Positions 38,340 through 47,589 of a stretch of DNA of 64,000 nucleotides are shown one piece after another. How positions within the stretch are numbered: position 1 is the first letter of the stretch; each line of letters begins with the position of its first letter. A program made the position numbers and the translations under genes. Source of the DNA: Palaemon carinicauda (taxonomy: Eukaryota; Arthropoda; Malacostraca; Decapoda; Palaemonidae); assembly GCF_036898095.1 (NCBI RefSeq), contig NC_090728.1, forward strand, positions 93,390,812 to 93,454,811. The letters are read 5' to 3'. Under the pieces are notes generated by a model. That model ran no database searches. It had not been told where the DNA came from and saw nothing but the letters and a program-made list of their open reading frames with translations.

Positions 38340-41300
38340 TTTGCTTTCTCTTTCCAGGTGTGCGTGTTCTTCACCATGTGAACGTGTCCAGGGCCTTCAC
38401 CATGTGAACGTGTCCAGGGCGAGAGGGTGCCGTGTGCAGGACCTTCATCTCGTCGTTAGAGACCGACCCGCACTCTCTGTGTCCTACGTGCTGAGGGCAT
38501 GTAGGGAGTGGTCTACCCTGTCAATGGGAAAAGTTTGGGCGGCGTAGGAAGAAGAAGGCTAAGCGCGATAGTTCTCCCTGAGGGGCGAGCAGTGCGTGTT
38601 CTTCTTCTTGCAACCCAAAATCTCTCTCAAAAACTCATTCTCGTGCGCGCTCTCACAAGGGACGTGCGAATAGGAGCGCAAATTGCTAATCTACTTGGCA
38701 ACCCCAGGGTACTGGGTGGGTTATTGCTTCCCCTATAGGAGCAACTTCTCCTCCAGCCGCTGGCGAGCCTTTCTCCCTTTCAGATTTGTTTCAGGTGTGG
38801 TCATCCTTAGGGATTTCGGGACCCCCTTCAAAGGAGGAGCTGCAGCACCTTCAGCGCGGTGCCACGAGGGATCCTTCTCCGGAGCTGTCGACATCTCGCA
38901 CTCTGGAGCTGTGCGAGGTCCATCTGTCGCCTTCCGTTGGCCGTTCCGCACATGGACGAGGTGATTGATTAATTTAAAGTTTTCAGGCATGGACGAGGTG
39001 ATCGTTCGCCTCTCCAACGACCCCCTGCTGATGACAAACCCTCTCTCCATCCTGGGACCTCGTTGTTCCTTGACACTCAACCCTCTATTTCTTCCCACAG
39101 GAACCCTCAGGTTGTAGGTGATGATCTTCTTGGAATCAGAGCGCCTTCCACCAGCAGTGCTAAAGGACACATTGCCCTTCTGGAACTTCTTCCCTTGATC
39201 GTCGTTCACGATGATCGGAAGATCACCCACGCTCTAGAGCTTCGCGCTCACGAGACCTACGGTCTCAACACTCTTCGGAGGCATTCCTCTTCATGAGGAT
39301 AAGTCTCGCGATCACGTTCTTCACGATCGTGAGCAAGGTCTAGACTTAGGTCCAGACGCTCACGTTCTAGATCGTCACGATCTAGATCCTGAGGACAGTA
39401 CTTGTGCTTGCAAGGACAACGCTTACAATCACAAGGGCGGCGTTCGTGCTCGCGAGGGTATTGTTCACGAGGCCGACTCTCACATTCGTGTGATAGGCAC
39501 TCGCAGCCTTCACGCCATTCTCGAACAAGAGCTAGACGCTCGCATTCCCGAACATCACGATCAGGAACTGCGCATTCGCGATCACGGTGTAGACGTTCCT
39601 CGTCTAGAGGTAGAGGTAGGCGTACGTGCAGTCCTTGGACCGAACCTGATGATGAGCTTGACCACTCCTCAGACAGGCGTCGAGCTAAACCCTCAGTGCC
39701 TTTCACAGCATGGGAAGTTTTAGCTAAGCATTCGCCTACACGACGCTTTGAGACGTGTCCCCCTGTGGCGTGTTCTCCGTCTAGATTAGTCAATACTCAG
39801 AGGCCTACTCTACCGACTTCGTCGGACATAGGTGCTCCTCTGGGGCAGCAGGAAGGCGCTAGACCTTCCTCTTCCTCTGTGGCTCCTAGTGCTCCTGTTG
39901 AAAGCGCTTCTGCTCGCGAAACGCGTACATTGATGCGCGAAGTTCGCGATTTTGCGTGTGAATCTCGTGATTTCACGAGCAAATCGACGAATTTCGCGAG
40001 CAATTCACGAATAGATGTGTTGGAATCGCAAGCAAGTGCGGATCCAACACCTTCCTCTGGCCCTTCTGCGTCTTCCACCTCCAGTGGAAGACCGACACCC
40101 TTCCCAGAAGGGTTCAAGGAGCCTCCTAATGGGTTTGCAAATGTGCCTATTAGTCCGGACCTTCCTCTGCATCCGAAGGAACATGTTCCTCTGCCTCAGA
40201 GGTTATCTCCTCTGTCAACTCGTAATCTTTCTGGGGTTTCATCCAAAAGACACTTGTCTAGGGACCTCCAGGGTGTACCTAGGGATTCAGAGCTTCCTCC
40301 AAGGGCATCGACCTTCATGTCCAATATCCTGAAGGCTCTGAAGTTGGTACCTCCACTGCCACAAACCCAGACTGTTCCAGTCAGGGCTACCCCTAGAATC
40401 AATCTGGAACTCTCGTCGAGTTCGTCAGTTGGGAGTCAAGACCCCAGAAGGAGATCGACGGCAGTCAAAGCTCGTAGATCACCTTGGCTGAAGGCCAAGC
40501 CACTAAAGCCTCCGGATCAGGGTCCGGTTTCTGTTCCTCTTCCAGCGGAGGAAGGAAGCTCCTACTGCCAAGGCCTCGAAGGCCTTGCAGGTTCCCCCTC
40601 CTAAGACCATGGAGGAACACCTCGTGCGTAGGGAATCGAAGGACTCCAAGATGAAACCGAAGAACGCCGCGGCACAGGAAGCTAGGGAGGCTGAGGCACA
40701 GACACGGTCCCCAGTGGCGGGCCCATCCATGGTTCCAGTTGACGACCCTGACCTACCCCAGGCTCTGGATGTGAGCCTGGAGGTGGATGACCCCTTAGAC
40801 TCGGAGGATGAGAATCTACCAAAGATGGCCAGTCCGAACTATCATTCCAAACAGGAGAGAAGGGAATCAGAACATACCTTTTGGCAGGTCCTCGCCTGTA
40901 TGAGGGCCATTAACAGTCTGTCCACTCCTGGTTCCACCATCCAGGAAGGGAAGGATATGGTTCTCGATGAAATATTCGAGACCCAAAAGCCTTCCAGGTT
41001 CAGTGCAGCTTTACCCTGGTCCAAAGGTCTGACAGCAGCCAAAAGGAAAGCTACCTCTCAGATAGCTGGAACTTCTAGTTCCTTGAGGGCACGTTCCTCC
41101 TCTCCGCCTCTTCCACTTCCTTTTGTGTTATAAAGGAAGTACTACGAGATCAAAGGGGAACCACATTCCACCATGACCCTCGACCCTTCGGTAGAGTGCC
41201 TAACGAAGGGAGTTGCCACACAAACCCTATCCTCTCGGAAGGCCTCGCTATCGGTAGTTGAGCTCCTAAACATAGAGAGAGGCGGGAAGTATGCCTTGCA

Positions 41301-41830
41301 GGCTACTTCGTGGCTGGATTTATGGTTGGGATCCTTAGCCTTCATGGTCCGCTCCCACGATCTGTCGAAGGAGTCGGCCAGGAAGACGGAGCCCTTCCTG
41401 TTGTCAGGTACCCGGACTCTTGAGTTTCTGTCGCACAACGTTTTCAACCTGTGGGCGAACGCTATATTCAGGAGAAGGGATACCGTCATAGGTCAGTTCC
41501 ATAAGCAGGTGCCGAAAGTGGAGGTCTCTCGCTTTAGAAATTTCACTCTCGAGGGTTCTTCTTCATTCCGGAGGAGATAGAGGGGGCTACTGAGCGATGG
41601 AGGAAATTGTCCAACGATTCTCTCCTCCATAGGGCCATGGCATTCTGGTCCTATGGAGACCTTCCCAGTCTTCTCGACCTCACCAAGCATCTTCCTCTAA
41701 CCAGTCAACTTCCAGGTCCTTGGGCCCTGCTAAGGTGTCTAAGCAGCCCTTTCAGTCCAAGGGACCAAAAGGATCCAAGTCCTTCAGAGGAAAGAAGGGA
41801 GGAAAGGGAGGTGGCCGAGGTGGTCCCTCC
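38340..41830 (+). pseudogene. DIRS-2 gag-like region
   Basis: Long frames: 39402-40604 (400 codons), overlapped in another frame by 40585-41133, then 41173-41580 and 41607-41936. The first third is SR/RS-rich from short CACGATC-like repeats, the middle is proline/serine-rich, and the C-terminal part has FWQVLACMRAINSLSTPG and QATSWLDLWLGSLAFM, shared with DIRS-1 and DIRS-3 gag. It ends in a basic Gly/Lys/Arg tail (near 41760-41835). A CREW-type segment lies near 38495-38515. Function as nucleic-acid-binding capsid protein is inferred from position. Stops at 41131 and 41578 and at least one frameshift break it. Confidence 0.75.
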
Positions 41831-41839
41831 TTGTAGGAA

Positions 41840-43640
41840 TGGCATTCCTTATCACTTACACCTTTGGGAGGATGCCTACAGCGCCGCTGGCAGAGGTGGC
41901 AGCTTCACGGGGCAAATCCCTGGACGGTCGATGTAATCTCCCTAAGGTGTCGCGTCCCGTTCATTTAATCTCTCCCTCCTCTGACTCGGGATCCAGTGCA
42001 TCTAAGCTTCTATGCGAAGGGATCTGCAAAGGAGCTGGCCCTCAGGGCCAAAGTCCAGACCATGCTGCAGAAGGGCACCCTCCAAGAGGTAGTGGACAGG
42101 TCTCTAGGCTTTTATAATCAAATTTTTCCCTTTGAAAAAGACGACTGTAGGCTGGAGACCAGTCATCGATCTCTCCTCTCTAAACAAGTTTGTCCAACAG
42201 ACTCGGTTCCGAATGGAGACAGCAGACACGGTCATCCAAGGGACTTCATGTGCACACTGGATCTGAAGGATGCATACTTCCAGATCCCAATACATCTGTC
42301 TTCAAGAATGTATCTAAGATTCATTCACGAGGGAAAGACATACAGTTCAAGGTTGTATGCTTCAGTCTCGCGACAGCCCGTCAGGTTTTTACCAAAGTGT
42401 TCGCCTTAGTGTCATCTTGGGCTCACAGGAACGGCATCCATCTTCTCATATATCTGGACGACTGGCTGATCCTAGCAGACTCGGAGACGACCCTTCTTCG
42501 CCACCGAGACGTGCTTCTCGAGTTTTGTCAGGATCTTGGGGTCCTCATAAGTCACGAGAAGTCATCACTGCAACCCTCACAAAGACTGGTATACCTCGGA
42601 ATGATCTTAGACACCGTCCTAGAGAGAGTCTTCCCATCAGACGAAAGAGTACACAGGCTGAAGGAAGTGGCTGCACTCTTCCTCAGGAAAGATGTTCTTC
42701 CAGCCTCTCTTTGGTTGAGTCTGTTAGGCCACCTAACCTCTCTCAGCCGTCTTGTTCCAAATGGCCACCTCAGGATAAGATCCCTAGAGTGGCAGCTGAA
42801 GTCCGCGTGGAACCAACACTCCGACCCACCGGACACTCGAGTTCCCATAACTCAAGATCAAGTGACGGGTTTGAGTTGGTGGATGGTAGACGAAAACCTT
42901 CGGCGAGGCCAGAATCTTCTCATTCCCCCTCCGGATTTGATGCTCTTCACAGATGCATGAAAAGAAGAGTGGGGGCTCACCTGCTGCACCATACAATTTC
43001 CGGCCTTTGGTCAGATTCAGAAAGGTACGAGCACATAATTCTTCAAGAGATGAGAGAAGCTTACCTGGCTCTTCATCAGTTCCAACGGTTGTTGGCAGGT
43101 CACTCTGTGGTGTTGATGAGCGAAAACACCACAGTATTGGCTTACATAAACAAACAGGGCGATACCTTTTTGCAGCCTCTATGCCATCTTGTAGTATAGA
43201 TCCTCAGATGGTCAGAAGAACATTTGGTTGCTCTATCAGCTTGCTTCATTCCCGGCAAGAGTAATGTGCTCGTGGACAATCTGAGCGGAGTCACTCAGAT
43301 AGTAGGCTCTGAATGGTCTTTAAACCGTCAGATAGCCAACAAAGTCCTTACTTTGTGGGGTTCCCTGACTGTATACCTGTTCGCAACATCTCTGAACAGC
43401 AAGCTTCCGCTGTACTATTCCAACAACTGTGGGACAACATCGACGTGTATGCCTTTCCCCTGTTTTGTCTGATGAGAAGACTATTCAACAAAACAGGAGC
43501 TTCCAAAGATCTAACGATGACCCTTGTAGCTCCGCTATGGCATCATCTAGAGGGGTTTCCAGACCTTCTGCAGCTTCTAGTAGATCTACCAAGAGAACTC
43601 CCTCCATGACCAGATCTACTCAAACAGCCACACGCGAATA
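41840..43640 (+). pseudogene. DIRS-2 reverse transcriptase, RNase H and MT-like region
   Basis: RT fingers with CTLDLKDAYFQIPIHLSSR (42250-42305), a frame change near 42350, then a long frame with the catalytic YLDD at 42451-42462, LVYLGMILDT and the thumb WLSLLGHLTSLSRLVPNG. RNase H starts LMLFTDA and is cut by TGA at 42958. It resumes in frame with WGAHL, LQEMREAYLAL and NTTVLAYINKQG. After RNase H comes the conserved (V)YLFATSLNSKLPLYYS (43370-43423) and DVYAFPLF..MRRLF (43441-43480), the region corresponding to the methyltransferase-like module of DIRS elements; no DPPY-type active site is seen. The RT palm is well preserved. Confidence 0.85.
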
Positions 43641-43659
43641 TCTTCCACAAGACCATTTA

Positions 43660-44690
43660 GTCGCTTTTCATGACAAGTTGTGGAACGAATGTTCAGACAC
43701 TTGCGTAGGTCCTCACCCTGGGTCTACCAGGCAAAATGGAGTCTCTTCTGTGGTTAGTGTCGTGGAAGGAATCTCTCTCCACTCGATGCCACTATTTCAG
43801 TACGTAATACAGTAGTGGAGTTTCTTGTATACCTTCAGGAGGAAGAGCTCCTTTCAGTATCGGCGGTGAAAGGCTATTGCTCAGCCTTAAGCCTTGCCTT
43901 CAAGCTGAAAGGAGTTGACATTTCCTCCTCGTTGGAAATTTCTTTACTCATGTAGAGTTATGAGATCACTTGCCCTGAGTCAGAGATCAGGCCGCCTCCT
44001 TGGAACGTGGTTTGCGTCTTGAGATCCTTAAAAGGTCCTCCCTACGGACCATTACGCCAAGCAACTGACTGAAATCTCACTTTGAAGATGGCGTTCCTGC
44101 TCGCTTTAGCCTCGGTAAAGAGAGTCAGTGAACTTCATGGCCTCTCGTCTGACATCGCCCGTTCAAGGTGATGGGGGAAGTGACGTTCAGCTTCGTCCCT
44201 GAGTTTATTATTAAGACTCAAAATCCAGGGATACAGGACCATAGATTCGGGCCCTTTCAAATTGCGAGTCTTTGTTCTGTAACCAACGACCCAGATCAAT
44301 TGTTACTTTGTCCAGTGAGGAGTATGAGATACTATCTTAAACGCACTGCAGCAACACGGCCCAGACTAAGATCTCTGTTTGTTAGCTCAGGGAGAGTAAA
44401 GAGGAGGATCACCAAGAACAGTTTCCTCCTGGATTCGCTAAGTGATTGAAAGAGCCTTGGCTCCGGATCTTTCTCAGGCTTGTCGACCTAGAGCCCATGA
44501 CGTCAGGGGAATCAGTACTTCCCTGGCATTTAAAACGCAACTTCTCCGTGTTGCAGGTTCTCCAAGGGAGCATGTGGAAAAGACAAACCACATTCACAGC
44601 CCACTACCTCAAAGACGTGACCCACAGGAGACTCGATACGTTTACTATCGGTCCTGTGGTGGCTGCTCAACAAGTGGTTTAAGATACCTC
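43660..44690 (+). pseudogene. DIRS-2 tyrosine recombinase, broken
   Basis: SAM-like N-terminal domain (VKGYCSALSLAFKLKGVDIS, about 43865-43925). The catalytic domain has box I ALASVKRVSELHGLS (44103-44147), CPVRSMRYYLKRT (44308-44347), HDVRGISTSLAFK (44497-44535) and the nucleophile in AHYLKDV (44602-44622). The R, H-x-x-R and Y residues all survive, but in different frames (stop near 43953, frame changes near 44165, 44440 and 44540). Confidence 0.8.
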
Positions 44691-45130
44691 AAGCTCCTTG
44701 ATGGACAAGTAGCAGTTGGTTGAGGGCATTGGTTACCCGGGTTAAGACTGGGATGAATGAGAAGAATGTCTAGCTTTCCTTTCTTCATCTTCCCCTCTCT
44801 TGGGGTACATCATGGGTCCTTCTGCAAGCTGGCTTCAACCTCTGCTGGTAATTGTCACTTCCCTTGTGTAGCCTAGTACAAGTTATAAAATTGTTACACT
44901 CTACGTCCCCATTGCTTTCTTCAAGGGAGCAGTGGGATACGTCTTGTTGTTTTTCCTATATAAACTCATAGACGTTAAAACAAATAACAACCTCTATTTT
45001 ACTACGTTTCACAGGCCGCGAGTATACTCACTTAGTATATTTCAGCGAGGTGTCAAACTTTTCCCTAGACCACAGTAAAACCGGGTCAATGTCCATGCCA
45101 GATCTAGGACTTCCACCCACCTAAGAGTGA

Positions 45131-45234
45131 GTTATCCACATAAATAACGGATGGTCTGTTAGTATGGGAACAAAGGACAAATTTGGAGATAATTTGTATT
45201 TTTCCCTAACTAATACAAACCTGGAGTTATTTGT
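45131..45234 (+). repeat. DIRS-2 internal complementary region (ICR)
   Basis: The first half (TTATCCACATAAATAACGG...TTAGTATGGGA) complements the left outer end. The second half (GAGATAATTTG...CCCTAACTAATACAAACC) complements the right outer end. The join region AACAAAGGACAAATTTGG reconstructs the circle junction. Confidence 0.88.
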
Positions 45235-45276
45235 ATAAATTGGCCCCCCATTACCTGTCCCCCGGAAGTCCTGCCT

Positions 45277-45507
45277 GCAAAAAAATGTGACGTCTCTCAC
45301 CACTGTGAGAGTATACTGTATATAGAGGCGACTAGGTACCCCCCAGCCACCCCCAGCCTACCTGCTAAGCAGGTAGGCAGGGTTGCCACCTCGCAATTAA
45401 AATCTAATGGCTACCTGCAGCTGCCGCTGAAAGAATATCCACATAAATAACTCCAGGTTTGTATTAGTTAGGGAGAAATTCAAATTATCTCCGAATTTGC
45501 CATTTTT
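45277..45507 (+). repeat. DIRS-2 right inverted terminal repeat
   Basis: Inverse of the left ITR, extended outward by about 40 bases (GTATTAGTTAGGGAGAAATT...GAATTTGCCATTTTT). It has one extra insertion relative to the left copy. Confidence 0.88.
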
Positions 45508-45640
45508 GTTTTCTATGTACATTCAGTACCAGATACAAATTTTTTTAGATAAGCAGAAATTAAGCAATATTTTACTTTGAAGAGGCTGTTTATTTTGTAT
45601 TGCAGTATTATGTCAAATAATGTTTTATCATTCTTTTCAG
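45508..45640 (+). other. intron 2 remnant and splice acceptor
   Basis: Ends in TTTATCATTCTTTTCAG, a strong acceptor for the last coding exon. Confidence 0.8.
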
Positions 45641-46183
45641 TCTTTTGTGCTAAATCAGAAGCTGAAGACTTATACTAAGTTCCTGTTTGTACGTCATCCA
45701 ATTGAACGACTTGTGTCTGCGTATAGAAATAAACTGGTTATTAACTCCACATCTGCAGCTGACTTCAAGAAGAGATTTGGGGTAGATATTTTGAGAAGAT
45801 ATCGAAAAGGAGATAGTGCTCATAACATCTCAAAGAGTGGTGATGGAGTGACTTTTGCTGAATTTGTGTCCTATTTGATTGATAGGAGATACGATAGTTT
45901 GCATTCTCTTAATGAACATTGGGCATTGTATGTTGACCTGTGCAATCCTTGTTCTATAAAGTATGATATTATTGGGAAATATGAAACCCTGGAGGAAGAT
46001 TCTGAATATATTTTGAGGCAACTTGGAGCCAACCCTGATCTTCACTTCCCACCATTTGTGGCTTCACGCACAGGTTCTTTGGTTGCGGGCTATATTGCTT
46101 CCTTGCCAGATGAGTTGGCAGAAAAACTATATGAACTTTATAAGCCTGATTTTAAACTCTTTGAGTATGAGTTTTACAACTAA
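45641..46183 (+). CDS. carbohydrate sulfotransferase, last coding exon
   Basis: Phase-0 exon of 180 codons plus TAA. It carries the PAPS 3'-phosphate-binding motif TKFLFVRHPIERLVSAYRNK (first 30 residues) and the family signatures VTFAEFVSYLID, LNEHWALYVDLCNPCSIKYD and IGKYETLEEDSEYILR, ending FKLFEYEFYN. The true exon starts after the acceptor at 45639-45640; the upstream ATG in the intron is not used. With the two earlier exons it gives about 355 residues, close to a full catalytic domain. The product should be a Golgi luminal enzyme; which glycan it sulfates cannot be told from this sequence. Confidence 0.94.
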   Translation, partial: SFVLNQKLKTYTKFLFVRHPIERLVSAYRNKLVINSTSAADFKKRFGVDILRRYRKGDSAHNISKSGDGVTFAEFVSYLIDRRYDSLHSLNEHWALYVDLCNPCSIKYDIIGKYETLEEDSEYILRQLGANPDLHFPPFVASRTGSLVAGYIASLPDELAEKLYELYKPDFKLFEYEFYN

Positions 46184-46204
46184 GCTCACAGAAATCATAG
46201 CAAA

Positions 46205-46216
46205 CTGGAGGTAAGT
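46205..46216 (+). promoter_or_regulatory. candidate splice donor 28 bases after the stop codon
   Basis: CTGGAG|GTAAGTAG matches the consensus donor, with GT at 46211-46212. If used, the 3' UTR is spliced and its last exon lies further downstream, past DIRS-3 and DIRS-4 or between them. A stop codon less than 50 bases from an exon end is compatible with escape from nonsense-mediated decay. Confidence 0.5.
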
Positions 46217-47345
46217 AGTTTTACATTTAAGTTTTAGTCAATCAGAAGTGCTATATATTTAATAAGGAAAGTTTTGCATCTAGCTGTACCAACTAGATTC
46301 ATTCATAATTATAAGCCTCAACATGGTGAAAATACTCGGGAAGTTTTTTTTCTGGGATGATTTATTTTACTAAAAGGATGCTTTAGATAAGGATATAGAA
46401 TTTTTTTTTTTATTTAAATTGTTGCTAAAAATGTCGAAGTAAAATAAATTGAATGTCCCTGCATGTGCTGTGTTTACAGACTATCTGCTATAAGTGAAAA
46501 TGACAAGGTGATAACATTTAATATTTAAGGAAGAGATGATAAACTCTTCCTAATTCCATATCAATGTATCTGCTCTTCCTCCAATTGTATCAGGGTATTT
46601 ATGGGATTGGAAACTCGGGGAACCAATGAAATAACACTGGTGAAAATTTGTTAGTAATTTAATGTTGGCGCTGAAGTATGAGACTAAAGATTTTAAGGTA
46701 TCTTAGAATGAAAGAAAGGGAATTTTAATAGAAAGGGGATGAGCAAAAATAATCGAATAAATGGGGAAGAGTGAGACTTTACTCAATAAAAATATATTTG
46801 CTGAAAATACTGGTTGAAGGAATGCTTATAATTGAGGTGATTGTGCAGTACTGTATTTAAGGTATGGCATTTTTTGTGTAATAAATGTGGTATTATCTAT
46901 TGGGAATCTGGAATGTCATGTGCATTTACAACAGAAACTTTACTCTAATGAATATTTTTCATGGATAGATTACCAGATGTACATTTCTTGCACTTTCATT
47001 TTATTGCCCATTATTTAGCATTAAGGCAGCATTATTTCTCTGGCCGGTGAAGATACAATTAGAATTGCAAAATACTGCTGTACAAATGTAAAACCAATGT
47101 TTGGTAATAATGTGGCTGAAAATCATAACCATAAAATGAAAAAGCATGTTTATCAAGTAAGGCAGACATTGGGTACAATCATGGATTCAATAAATGCTAT
47201 TCATTTCATTGCTGTTCCTTTGAATTTACAGTCATTCATACCCAGAATCCTAAGGAGTTTTCTTCAGATATTCTGCCATGTGTTTGAAACTAGATATCAA
47301 CTAAATTGTCTTATGAATCTTACCCTTAGTTGTTGCAACTATAGA
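46217..47345 (+). other. 3' UTR or intron sequence
   Basis: AT-rich, with AATAAA-type signals near 46442 and 46879 that could serve as poly(A) sites if the donor at 46211 is not used. Nothing else recognised. Confidence 0.45.
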
Positions 47346-47532
47346 ATTGTTCCTACACTAATACAAACCATCATTCTTTACATAGGATAGATATCAGCGA
47401 AGGTGGAGTACTTAGCAGTTAAACTTCAATGATGATGTGTAAACAGGTGGACGGTAAGAACTAGCCAGGAACTGGGAAGACCCGCCACCTTGCTTGCTCA
47501 CTGAGCACTCACTTATATTTTAGCAGTCGGAA
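47346..47532 (+). repeat. DIRS-3 left inverted terminal repeat
   Basis: Complement of 55008-55224. Shared blocks include the complements of CTTCGCTGATATCTATCCTA and CCACCTG.TTACAC. Confidence 0.85.
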
Positions 47533-47589
47533 CAGACGTTCTTCCATTCGCTTGAGTGTCTTGGCAATTTAATGGCATTTTCTTTCCTT

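Larger units (their letters stand above)
38097..45507 (+). mobile_element. DIRS-2: DIRS-type retrotransposon in intron 2, most complete coding content
   Basis: Order: left ITR (38097-38280), gag (38340-41830), RT/RNase H/MT-like region (41840-43640), tyrosine recombinase (43660-44690), ICR (45131-45234), right ITR (45277-45507). Length is 7.4 kb with no foreign insertion. All domains can be followed but each needs frame changes. ITR identity is roughly 80% by eye. The right end lies only about 133 bases before the splice acceptor of the last coding exon. Confidence 0.92.

Noticed and set aside
39257..39793. 178-codon minus-strand frame, Glu/Arg-rich
   Set aside because: Open because the DIRS-2 gag repeats are self-complementary; the + strand carries the longer gag frame with motifs shared by other DIRS copies.
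42190..42960. Gypsy-type reverse transcriptase
   Set aside because: The order RT-RNase H-MT-like module-tyrosine recombinase, with ITRs and ICR and without LTRs, protease or DDE integrase, fits DIRS and not Gypsy.
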